From Neonectria sp. B-13 (taxonomy: Eukaryota > Ascomycota > Sordariomycetes > Hypocreales > Nectriaceae), in NCBI GenBank assembly GCA_002682825.1, contig NOKP01000011.1, forward strand, positions 806,420 to 870,419: DNA of 64,000 bases, read 5' to 3'. This document shows, one piece after another, positions 36,001 to 45,816 of the stretch; position 1 is the first letter of the stretch, and each line of letters begins with the position of its first letter. Under the pieces are notes generated by a model. It did not search any database, had not been told where the DNA came from, and saw nothing but the letters and a program-made list of their open reading frames with translations. The translations under genes were made by a program, and so were the position numbers.

Positions 36001-36551
36001 ACAGCGATCGCAGTCGCCGGAAATTGGCGGACTAGACGGCCGCGAGTACTGTTCACGGACACGTTTGTTGGAGACAGTTCGAAGACTTGAAAAACGGCTG
36101 ACTTGGTTGTCTTGTGGATGATCACTCCCGCGTTCTGAGCCTCAATGTGGAAGGAAGTACTAGCTTCTGAGAGTGTAGCTTGTTAGTATTCGCGACCAGG
36201 TAAGGAAGCATGGGGAAGGACTGTACCAGGTAGACAAAGCTGCTGCAGCACAGTTTGCGTACCGACTTCTTGCAAACCTCCGTGGCTATCCCTTGCGGTT
36301 TTCAAGTTCTCTGTCATGCTCATGGCGGCTTCGATAGCAGTTCTGTGGTCGGCGTGTGCTTGTTCGAGGAAAGACTTGAGAGAATCCAGGACAAGTTGAA
36401 TCAAGTGTTCTTCTTTATAGCCAGAGCCATCGTGTTGGCTGGGAAGCTTTGGGGGCAGGAAGATGTGGTGAAAGAGATAATCGGTCATCTCCTCGCTCAA
36501 ATCAGGCATTTGGGCACTGCCCGCGCCGCCGTGGGCACTGGTGTGCGGCAT
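27061..36551 (-). CDS. Giant DUF6606/DUF3638/DUF3645 protein, SF2-helicase-like C-terminal part
   Basis: Three exons, 36551..36227, 36166..28412 and 28361..27061, with introns of 60 bases (GTACAG...TCTCAG) and 50 bases (GTAAGA...CTTAG), encode 3,126 residues. Both joins restore the frame (Glu109, and Ala in VQ-A-CMRMRKLG). The N-terminus DYLFHHIFLPPKLPSQ is typical of DUF6606. Around residue 2070 is MQLNMGEGKSSVIVP (Walker A, DUF3638), near 2200 DVVDESDEN (Walker B-like), and near 2660 FLDEGHTRGTDLKLP followed by QACMRMRKLGKGQSVVF. The last pair resembles motifs V and VI of SecA/SF2 helicases. Fungal databases often label such proteins ubiquitinyl hydrolase 1, but I see no Cys/His protease box in the parts I can read. 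Role and location are unknown. The reading frame is intact over 9.4 kb, so the gene is under selection or recent. Confidence 0.9.
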
Positions 36552-36765
36552 CGCTGAGGCCGGAGAGTTCTGCCAGGAATGGAAAGTCTTTGAGTGATAG
36601 ATTTGTGACAAGGAGTTAGGATAAGGGGTTGGGGTGAAAAGAGTTGTGGCGAAGGGTTGGGAGAGAGAGGTGGGAGAGAAGGGTGGGAGGGAGAGGTGGG
36701 AAAGGAGAGGTGAGAGAGAGAGGCGGGAGAAGTTAGGATGAGTAGTCACAAAACTCAGATGGTGA

Positions 36766-37395
36766 AGTAAAGTGAGAAAAAGATGAGCACAAAGTGAACA
36801 AGTGAGCAAACACATGCTCAGAGTTGCTTTAGACCCACCTCTTCCAAACACTTACTCTGGTTTCGGTTTGATTCACTCCACCTCTCGCCATGTTTCCACG
36901 GCCTTCTTCCTCCAAGTAGCGCCCCATGTTGCACAGTAGGATTCAGGAGAGAAGCATCATATTCCAAGAGCACAATCTGCCCCTTGTCAAAATCGGCGGC
37001 GTTTCAAATATTGGCCTATCCAATAGTAACTGCCTAGGGAACACAAGGCTTGAACTACTTAACGTGGGAGGCCTACCATCTAAATCCCCAAGTCTTGATT
37101 CGCGAAGGAAACAAATGTGCAGTCAGAGACATGCATCCATCCGCTCACCGCAAGTTAAACAAATATCACAGGTAAGAAGCAATGCATGCCTCGGAGTGTT
37201 TAGATGCTGTGGTGCTGGACTGTTGTGTTTACCTACTTTTTACTTTGAATGGATGATCTCACCCCATGGTGTGAAAGGTTGAGGAGCCGCCTCTCAGTAA
37301 CTTCACGTCTGGACTACTCAAGTGCCAGAGGAATAGTAGGTAGGTTATGCACCAAGTGAATAAAAAAGACATAACGCGCCCAAAGAAAATGAGTA
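36766..37395. repeat. Dispersed repeat, copy A
   Basis: Two blocks of this stretch recur at 42215..42470: GATTCACTCCACC followed by ACGGCCTTCTTCCTCCAAG and CCCCATGTTGCACAG (36870-36940), and later CTCTC.GTAGCTTCAC then CCA.GTGAATAAAAA (37285-37370). Copy A is longer because of additional sequence in the middle. Its left part (36766-36880) also recurs as the AT-rich copy C at 37391..37530. No coding capacity is seen. It occupies the putative promoter of the giant gene. Confidence 0.65.
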
Positions 37396-37530
37396 CCTAC
37401 TTAATCATAAAAACTATAGGATAGTAAAGTAAAGTAAGCAAAAGGTAAGCAAATACATTCTTATAGTTTCCTTTAGTCTATCTTATCTAAATAATTACTC
37501 TGACTTTTAGTTTATTTTATTTTAAATCTA
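37391..37530. repeat. AT-rich degenerate copy C of the dispersed repeat
   Basis: This copy parallels copy A (GTAAAGT.AG, then AAGTGAGCAAACACATGCT against AGGTAAGCAAATACATTCT, then CTTTAG, ATTACTCTG and TTTGATTCACTCC against TTTATTTTATTTT). Most differences are C to T or G to A in the AT-rich copy, as expected from repeat-induced point mutation. It lies directly after copy A. Confidence 0.55.
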
Positions 37531-38596
37531 TAGAAAATAGAGTTATTTATAGTATATTATATTATAGAGCTAAGATTATCATTATATATATATATTAGTA
37601 GATTAGTCAGTTGATATTAAACGAGTACTTAACTTACAAAAAAAGAACCGAGGCCGCCACTTTTCCTCAAACCGATCGCCCCTTTTATTAATTATTAATT
37701 GAACTCATTGCTTCAGTAATACCGTCTATATAACATCCATACCCCACCCTCCTTCCTTTGTATTATCACAACATTAAGAATCGCTAGTAGAGCCAGCTGG
37801 GCTTTCGCCCATCCACCCACCTAAGCTATCTCAATGACCCGTTCCCTGTTTTGGCAGTCGGGCTTCCTGGGAGCAGGGTAGTTCCTGGACTATTGTTAGC
37901 TCGCTAGGTCGGAAAGGAGGAGGATGAGAAAGGAGTGGTGGGGAGGCCTTATCGCCAGCCATTCTGCATTGAATGCCGTAGTTGTGCATCTTGCAACCGT
38001 CAACCAAATCCAAGCAAGTTTGAAGAAGGATTATAAAGTGAGTGGGGGCTTAGGCAACCTAGCCGCAGGATGACGAATCGCTGTCTACGTAGCAGCGCCG
38101 GCCGGCTCTACAAAATGTCTGTGCTGCTGACGGTCAGAAACCCTTTGAGTGCGCAAGGTCGATGCTGAGGGTTGCGCGAAGGATTCTCATTTCGCCATTG
38201 CCCACTTCAATTGCCAGGCCGCAGCTTCGCCAATGCCTATGGTTGGCCCGTCATGAAGCACCTCGTGAACACACTCTTCAGCAACTCAACCGTCGCCCGC
38301 GTGTTCAGCGAGGAGGAGCTAGGCTGCCAATCCACTGCAACCGTAGCGTAGCCCCATTCATGTTCGTCATATTTTAATGCTCCGTAGAAGATTTTGCAAT
38401 GCCTAAGCTTGATGCTATCTTAAGAATCAAGCATGACACATGCGTCATCTCAACGCCTACCTTGGGAGCATGGTAATAAAAAGAGGGACTTAAATAATGA
38501 CGATGTGCGGCCGTCAATCTTCTGTGTTCTCGTTCTCATTCATATCCTCTGTCTCAGCAGTCTATACAGCACATGTTGTGGTGCTGTTCTATTCCT

Positions 38597-40524
38597 ATGC
38601 CTTCAATGATCACTGTTTTCGCAGCAGTTGCTGCATCGTCATTCATTCTTTTGGCGAATGCAAAGAGCTGCGCTCCTCTCGGTGCCGTTCTGCCACCTCC
38701 TCAGGCGCCCAGTAAGAGCGAAGCCGTCAAGACCGCCATTGAGCGTCTAACCACCAACCTCAATGAAGAGATAACAGCCAAGCTGAACGCTAGCGGTATC
38801 TCTATAGGCGTCAAGTCACTCTACGAAGATGAACAGCTGTTCAGCTATCACTTCACGCCACCGGTGCTTTCTGGCATTGGCACTGAGTCTATCGACGAGA
38901 ATACAATCTACCGAGTAGGCAGCATCTCCAAGGTGGTGCCAGTTCTGGTCGCGTTACAGAGCAAATCCGTCAATCTGGCAGACTCTGTTCTTGAATATAT
39001 CCCCGAACTGCGCAACGGGACAAATCATGATGCCATCAATGCGATCTCCTGGGAGGATGTCACTGTGGGATCGCTGGCGTCACACTTATCGGGCCTGGCA
39101 ACAGATAGTAAGCATCCCTCATAGAGAGCTGTTGTGAAAGGAAGTGTGCTGATAATTTGCAGTGGCGTTTGACCTTGCCCTTTTCTCTACCGGTCCTTGG
39201 ACAGATATGGGGCTGCCGGAGGTGCCGAAGGGGACTGGACCCGACTGCTCCGGTCTCCCTGGTACCAAACCATGCACAGCGAAAGACCTCATTAGGGATA
39301 TCAACAAAAGCCCACCTGTCTATGCGCCTTACATCGGCCCTTCCTACTCCAACATTGGCTTTGCTCTGCTCAGCATGGTCATTGAGGCTGCCACAGGCGA
39401 GAAGTTTGAAGATATCGTTCAGTCTAACATTTTAGATGTGGTAGGTATGAAGAGCACTTCATTCTCCGGACCAGTAACCTCATTTGACAAGATTGGGTTC
39501 GTTCCCGATGGCGAGGTAACCTGGAACATCACTTTAGGTGTGTTTGAAGCGTACGTACTATCGGCATGTCTCTCTAGGCCCCGATGCTGATATGACTTCT
39601 AGCGCCGGTGGAATGTTTTCTAACACTATCGATATGCTCGCCTTTTGCGAGGCGATTCTTGGGAACCGCCTTCTGTCCTCGAAAGAGACTCGCCAATGGA
39701 TGAAACCCGACACACATACCTCCTCTTTCGGGTTCTCCGCCGGTGCGCCGTGGGAAATCCTCCGAAGCGACAACATCACCTCTGACGGCCGCGTAATCGA
39801 TGTCTACGCTAAAGGCGGTGATCTTGGGTTATATCATTCTCTTATGGTCATAATTCCTGACTATGACGTTGTCATCTCAGTTCTCACTGCCGGGCCAGAG
39901 GTGTCTCTCGATCCTTCAGCTCGAATGAGAATCTCTAGCATTGTAATTGAGACTCTCCTGCCCGCCATCGAGCAGGCGGGCCGAGATGAGGCGTCCTCTT
40001 CCCAAGGGTTTACCGGAACATACACCGAAGAGTGCACTAACTCAAGCATCACACTCAATATAGACTCAGGACCAGGTCTCATTATCTCTAAATTCACTGT
40101 CCGCGGTTTCGATGTTCTAAACAACATCGGCTCATATGGCAGTGAGGCCGCCGAGTCGGGTCAAGTCGAAGGAAGACTATACCCCACAAAATTGAGTCAT
40201 AATCTGAAGAACGGATCCACCGAGACTGCCTGGCGTGCGGTGTTTGACTCAACAACGGATGCCCAGAAGGCGCTTGATGCGCAGGTTTTCTACAAAGATG
40301 GTACATGCCAGTCTTGGCTCAACCTCGATCGCTCATCTTACAACTTCTTAAGTCTTGCAGAGTTTGTCTTTGTCAGAGGAGAAGACGGCGGAATTAAAAC
40401 TGTCAAGAATCCGGCGTTCAAGGTGACAATGACAAAGTTGAGTGACAGCAGCAACGATAATAGCGAAAACGGAGACAGCAGGAAGCCCGGCGAGAAAGTG
40501 GTTATGAGAGTGGCAATGACTTAG
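38597..40524 (+). CDS. Secreted beta-lactamase-fold serine hydrolase
   Basis: Exons 38597..39107, 39163..39550 and 39603..40524, with introns of 55 bases (GTAAGC...TTGCAG) and 52 bases (GTACGT...TTCTAG), encode 606 residues. Starts at 38573 or 38606 are possible; all keep a signal peptide (ITVFAAVAASSFILLANA), predicting secretion. The beta-lactamase/transpeptidase fold is shown by SxxK at 109-112 (VGSISK, nucleophile Ser109 and base Lys112), YxN at 232-234 (SYSN) and AKGGDLGLYHS as the third motif position. PAGGMFSNT-like sequence follows as the usual (A/S)GG..S(S/T) element. Family members include esterases and peptidases as well as enzymes acting on beta-lactams; the substrate cannot be told. 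A further 200 residues at the C-terminus form a beta-rich domain with several N-glycosylation sequons. Confidence 0.88.
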
Positions 40525-41143
40525 AGACGGTTCCGCCAAATGAAACTTGTCACGGCCCAGGTTGAGACTAGGCAGTCACAGCCAGCAGAATCAAGACATA
40601 CCCACTTTCTCCGTCCTGTCACATTTGGAGCGGGCCGCTAGGGATCGCGCCCACGATCCCACTAGAAACACCATAGTATATATATTCATTCATGTTAACA
40701 TATTGGACAGAAGCCTTAAGCTCCTTAGCTATCAACACACTTGATTACACAATACTACCTTTTGCACATTACCAGACCGTGACCTGCATTGCTTACTACG
40801 ACGTTCTAAGCCACTCAATCGTACAACTCACGCCCCGGACCTAACCTATACCCCTAGGATATACAATAGCATTAGATTGTATATCCCTATACTTGATATC
40901 TTTTTCGGCTAATGATATCGAATAGTGAAATGATCCCGAATATGTAGGATGTGGAGACTATAGGAATGCTATATATTGAACTTGCTGATCTCTGACTCTT
41001 TCCCAATAGGGTGGGAGAGAACCTTTAGCATTAGATAATCTCTACTTTCAATAGCAGACCCCCATGCGAGCCTTGAGTTGGCATCGCTTGGAATTGAGCT
41101 AGCTTCCAAGGGAAAGAAAGCGATTTAGTTAGAGCGAGTCGTT
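40525..41143. other. Intergenic region
   Basis: No gene recognised. The middle (about 40680-41060) is AT-rich. Confidence 0.45.
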
Positions 41144-41850
41144 GTGGCCGAGGAAAAGAACGCTGGTATACTGCATTCTACGGTGGCCGGGAAACATCTC
41201 CGAGCTCTGAATCTACGCTACCTGTCTGCTGGGGACGACCTATGGAGACATCAAAAGAAGAAGATACGATCCGAAGATCCTGGAATAGTACGGTTGGAGT
41301 CACGTGGCAACGGCCTTTCCGAATGCCTTTTGGCTCTTTTCAAGAAGTGTGATAGGCTCGACGCGAAGAGAAGACGGCCTTCAAAATGGCGCACATACGC
41401 TTTAGCCTATTACACAGGCAGTGCCAATGATCACGGACGGGACGGGGATTCCGTTTGTTGTCATACAAGATGTGGCACCTCCCCGACTATATTAAAGCTG
41501 CACATATCGTACCCTTTTTTCTCGACACCGAGAGTATTGGCGAGATGCTATTCGGCAGCCGGGTGGAATCAATTGAACGAGCAGGGAATGCACTTCTCTT
41601 GTCGAACCGCATTAAGAGGTGGTTCGAAAATTACTACCTCGTAGTTGTCCCGGTCGATGCGACGGAAATCCCCATCACACGATGGCGGACAGACGTCATT
41701 TCCTCCGACATCAAAAACACACAATATGCCGTAGGACATGACGTGAAAGAGCTCGATGGAAAGGAACTAGTGAGGAGCAGACACGTGCTGGTCGGGCCCG
41801 GGGTCTCCGACACTATCGGCAGCCAAATTGGGATTCTAGACGAGATGTAA
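41144..41850 (+). pseudogene. Frameshifted fragment of a fungal HNH endonuclease-domain gene
   Basis: In the frame starting 41144 the sequence reads RDGDSVCCHTRCGTSP; one base later in frame (the frame of 41455) it continues DYIKAAHIVPFFLDTESIG, then SRVESIERAGNALLLSN, WFENYYLVVVPVD and ITRWRTDVISSDI. Joined, these follow the fungal HNH nuclease pattern (PF13391): RDG..CV.TGCGT, .AHIVPF, (N)A(L/I)LLSN. The single-base frameshift falls at about 41470. After KELDGKELV the similarity stops, and the frame ends at a TAA inside GTAAGT at 41848, which could equally be a splice donor. The start is missing. A matching N-terminal-type fragment of this family lies at 47947..48310, about 6 kb away. Confidence 0.65.
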
Positions 41851-42091
41851 GTCGCAATGCCAAAGCGAAATACCGCACTCTTGGGGACACTCACCATGGT
41901 CACCCCCCGTCTGTCTGGTAGCATGCGTGGTGGAGAGGGTGGAGAGAAAGTGGCTTGGGCGAGCTTTTGGAAACGCGGGGCGGAGAACCTCGTGGTGGCA
42001 GATGGGCCAGGGGCAAGACAAGAGTCTTGCTCGGGGCATGAACAACTTTTGTTAATGGCACGAGCAAAGCAGATGACCTAAGGTGTGGGAT

Positions 42092-42205
42092 AAACATTTA
42101 GTTTTAGGCATAATCATATTGTTTTAGGCATTTCTTTAGTCTTAGGTATGTATTTAGTCCTAAGGCATGTATTTAGTCTCAGGTATTTTTAGTCTTAGGC
42201 ACTTT
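42092..42205. repeat. Degenerate tandem array of a TTTAGTCTTAGGCAT-type unit
   Basis: Six or so imperfect units (TTTAGTTTTAGGCAT, TTTAGTCTTAGGTAT, TTTAGTCCTAAGGCAT, TTTAGTCTCAGGTAT, TTTAGTCTTAGGCA) are spaced 15-25 bases apart. It adjoins dispersed repeat copy B. Confidence 0.75.
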
Positions 42206-42214
42206 ATACTCTCA

Positions 42215-42470
42215 CTATTGGATTGCTTCACTCCACCTGTCGACATTTCGACGGCCTTCTTCCTCCAAGCAACACCCCATGTTGCACAGCAGCACACAGG
42301 ATAGAATGGTTTTCCTCTGAACGGCACCCTCTCAAGGACATTTGCTCCTCCTCTCGGTAGCTTCACACCTTGATTATCCTGGAGTTTGAGAAATAGCAGT
42401 CCTGATACCCACCCACCCAGTGAATAAAAAGACGGAAACATGCCCGAGTGAAAAGTCACGAGCACTATGT
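42215..42470. repeat. Dispersed repeat, copy B
   Basis: Shares GATTGCTTCACTCCACC, ACGGCCTTCTTCCTCCAAG and CCCCATGTTGCACAGCA with copy A at 36870-36940, and CTCTCGGTAGCTTCAC plus CCAGTGAATAAAAA with copy A at 37285-37370. It is shorter between the blocks. No inverted termini were identified. Confidence 0.65.
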
Positions 42471-42848
42471 TTCCCAACTGCCGTTACCTAGAAATTAGGG
42501 AGCACACACCTCGGGCTTCGACAACCTCGACGGCCTTTGCGGCCGACTTTCAAATTTCTTTGGGTCTCTGAGCAAGCGACGCTGATAGGAGGCCTATTGC
42601 GTCATACATTAAGCCATCCAACTGCTGGACACAGGTTTCCGCTCTGTCAGTTTCACGCAATGTTGACATCCATTTTATACAGAAAGCCATTGTCGTCACC
42701 AACACAGGCGTATTTACTGCCAACTTCCCCAATGGCCGCATTTCACATATACCACACCGGCAACAATGGCCAAATTATTTATTCGCTCACAAAGTGTCAA
42801 AGTCTCAATTAATGACTATCTAACATCCCGGTCCTATCATGACTCTGT

Positions 42849-44727
42849 CTAAATCTGAGTAAAGTAATGTCTAGCTTGCTGGTCGTAAGTCAGAATGACT
42901 TCACGCGTCATTTGACTGACTTCCACTGCAAATTGCTTCCACAGATGCACATCGTACCCCGACTTCACCATAGTGTGACCGGGAGTTACCAGGGCGCAGA
43001 GGTATCTGCTACCCTTCTTGTTCTCAATGGAATAGGTGTCGGCAAGTGCTCCGGAATGGGCCTGAGTTGTGGCGGGCACGGCAGTGACATCAGAAAGCAC
43101 AACGGCAATGTTCATGTCGAACTGCTGAAAGGGGAAATTGCCACGAGGACTCCACTCGACTACCATGCCAGGACGGATGCGCTCCTTAAAGCAGCTGAGA
43201 CGAGTCATGGCGTCGGGCTCCTCACTGTTTGTTCCTCTAGTGGTGGAGGCTTCGTCAGCAGACGAGGTCTGCTTCTCGGATCGTTCTTTTTTGGCGTCCA
43301 TGTGCATGAGCCAGAGCTTCGATTGAAAGGCGGCGGCTTGGTGAGGAGTCACGCCGGCTGTCTTAAGACATCGCTGCTCGAACTCGTGGGCCTTGAGAGC
43401 GACAATCTGTGCACCAGACTCGAAGGGTGCGAGAAGATTGGCATCGACGGCAGGTATGCCGGAATTCTCCTTGATCCAGTCCTTGAGCTGAGCGTTGTTC
43501 CATGTGGTGGGCACGTTGCGCTTGTACGCCACGGTCTTCTTCATGGCCACCATGGCGCGACACTCCTCCGCGTATCGAAGTGTGTTTTTACTAGGATTGA
43601 GGTCCTCGAGACATGGGCCGACGCAGGCCAGCACAACCATTTTGCATTCCTTGCCGGAATTTGGATCGAAAATGTGCTTCAGCACTCTAGTGAGAGCGCT
43701 TTGTCGGAAGGGCACTCGAACATTCTTCTTGGAGCCAGCATCAGCCTCAGCCTTGCCTCGAATACAAGCATTCAGAACCGAGAGACTGGCGTTGATCTCG
43801 CGCGTCTCCTTGAGGCGCTGGTTACCGTGAACGACTGAGTCACGAGCGGCTTCGGAGCCTGCGAGGTCAACGAGATACAACTCTCCGATTCCGTTGCTGT
43901 CGTTTCTAGTTATTCGAATGCGGCAGATGGCATGCGAACGCGATGATGCACTGTTCTTGTCGGTGGCCGAAGTGCGTCGCAGAGTGGAAGCCTTTTCGAT
44001 GTGCTTTACCATGACCACGGGGTTCTGAATGACGACTTCAAGAGCGCCCCGGAGATGAGTGTTGCCAAACGAGTCTTCGAGGATGGCAACAGGCTTGCTG
44101 TCGTTGAGGAGGTCATGAGCCGAGTTACCGGCTAGTTCGATAATCGACAGACTGACACAGAGGCCGAGCTTATTGTTTCCCTTGAAGATGGCCTTGGACG
44201 CGAGGTTCTGGAGCCCGCTGACGGTATGAGTCTTGCCTGAGCCGGTCTGGCCGTGAGCGAAGAGAGTTGCAGTACCGCCATTACAGACCTCAGTGATAAG
44301 AGGTTCGACGACATCGTCGAAGATGACTTCAGTAGTGGTCTCGGGATCGTATACTCGGTCAGTCCTGAAGGTAGATGTCTGTTTCTCTAGTTAGTAAATA
44401 GAGTCAAATAACATGGATCAGAGGGAATGGGGAACTTGCCTGCAAAGTTGGGAGCTTATCCCTTACACTGCGTCGGAGCTGATGCGTATCGACGACGCCG
44501 ACCGCACCGGTGCGCTTGAAAACGGCCTGCGGTTCACCATCGGCCTTTTCTTCTTCAAGGCGAGGTCGAACTCGGACGGCGACGATAGTGTTTTTCCCGG
44601 CAATTGAAGTCGCCTTGGAGGCGGTCTCTGCAGCGGGAGAGTAGCGCTCCACTAGTTGGTTGTAGCGAGCGTTGTTGGCCTGCTTTTCGGCGAACTGCTC
44701 AGTGTTGGAATCGAAGGTGGTAGTCAT
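42849..44727 (-). CDS. Kinesin-like motor protein (kinesin-13-like features)
   Basis: Exons 44727..44440 and 44378..42849 encode 605 residues. The 61-base intron has a GC-AG border (GCAAGT donor, CTAAC lariat site, AAACAG acceptor) and joins LQ to TSTFRTDRVYD in phase 0. Motor landmarks: IVAVRVRPRL at the first strand, P-loop GQTGSGKT (139-146), switch I NSASSRSH and switch II DLAGSE. The sequence VCNGGTATLFAHGQTGSGKT and the short N-terminal extension recall kinesin-13 (microtubule-depolymerising) motors, but this is not certain. Downstream, LKDWIKENSGIPAVDANLL is SAM-like, and the last 130 residues form a compact domain I do not recognise. I see no long coiled-coil stalk. It is transcribed away from the 57-base repeats. 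Confidence 0.85.
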
Positions 44728-45816
44728 TTTGGAAGACGGGTGAGTTGATTTGAATCTGGAAATATAATGAAAATTGTGTACTTGGGTGATTTATTTTGTT
44801 ATGATGTTGTTGTGCGTCGAGATGGTGTTATTCCGCGTTCAGATTGAATTTGTTTGGATGGTTTAATATATCTTCAATCAGTCTGCGCGACCAGCTTATA
44901 TATCATATTTGAGAAACCAGTGCTATCTGAACATAGCAAAACATTAATAACTATTCCAGTGAGAAGAAAAACATCATTTGTTCAACCAATCATTGATTAA
45001 CTGTTCCAATGAGAAAGAAAAAATCTTTGTTCGATCGTCAATAATTAATTGACTGTTCCAGTGGTATGAGAACCAGTGTCTTGTTCAATCGTCAACCATA
45101 GATTGGGGACTGTCTTTCTTCTGACTGTATTCGCGCTAGTGCTAGCGGTGTTCTATTTAGGTCCGTAAGTATGAGAATGGTCTTACTAGTAACGCTGCTT
45201 GGGTATGTGTACTGATCACTGTTCATAAGATAACAGCCCATAGGACGTGGGGGTTTTCCCCCTGGTGCGTTCAAACTGTGCCACAGGAATGAAGGTGGCG
45301 GCTTGCCTTCTCTGTGTACTTCAGTGTCTTCTTTTCAACTAGCATCCATAGCGTCATGGCCGGGAGCAGCATGCAATTGCGTCTCTGCATTCCTGGCCCA
45401 TGGGTGCTGAAGGCTACGCCCTGATACGCGCTGGGCCAGTGTGTGCCTGGCTTAAAGCAAGTTGGCCTTTAACATTTGTACGGAAATCAAGTTTTCCGAA
45501 ATATTCCATTAACCTAGATTTCTTAACAAAATGCACTCCCCCAACATCGTGACAGTTAGTTCCACAAGGTTGAAATTCAGGCAGAAGATTAGGTGTCAGA
45601 GCCCAAGCAAGAGGTTGCGTCGTCTGGTAATAATCAATTGTAAGCGAGTTGTGTTGGTAGCTGAGGTAGCTAACTATGCTAGGGTGAGGATATTTGGGTG
45701 TCTATATACGTCCATCCAATTTGTGCGTTACCATGTGGTGCTTTATACAAGCTGGTGAGTTGTCCTAGCTGCCCCTCGGCCATGACCTAGGCTGTGGATT
45801 CCGCCAGGAGAAGTTA
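44728..45816. other. Intergenic region between kinesin and APH-like genes
   Basis: Holds the roughly 57-base direct repeats at 44946..45112 in the kinesin promoter region. No gene recognised in the rest. Confidence 0.45.
44946..45112. repeat. Three imperfect ~57-base direct repeats upstream of the kinesin gene
   Basis: Units contain (A)CTGTTCCAGTGAGAA.AAAA, then TTGTTCAACCAATCATTGATT-like sequence. Variants read GTTCCAATGAGAAAGAAAAA with GTTCGATCGTCAATAATTAA, and GTTCCAGTGGTATGAGAACC with GTTCAATCGTCAACCATAGA. They start about 220 bases upstream of the kinesin ATG. Confidence 0.6.

Larger units (their letters stand above)
36552..38596. other. Repeat-rich intergenic region
   Basis: Upstream of the giant gene this 2 kb holds a GA-rich promoter segment (about 36655-36725), the dispersed repeat copies listed separately, an AT-rich block (about 37430-37650), and a unit at 37799 (GGGCTTTCGCCCATCCACC) that recurs at about 48914. 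No gene recognised. Confidence 0.6.
41851..42848. other. Intergenic repeat region
   Basis: Contains the TTTAG/TTAGGCA tandem array (42092..42205) and dispersed repeat copy B (42215..42470). Nothing gene-like is seen. Confidence 0.5.
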
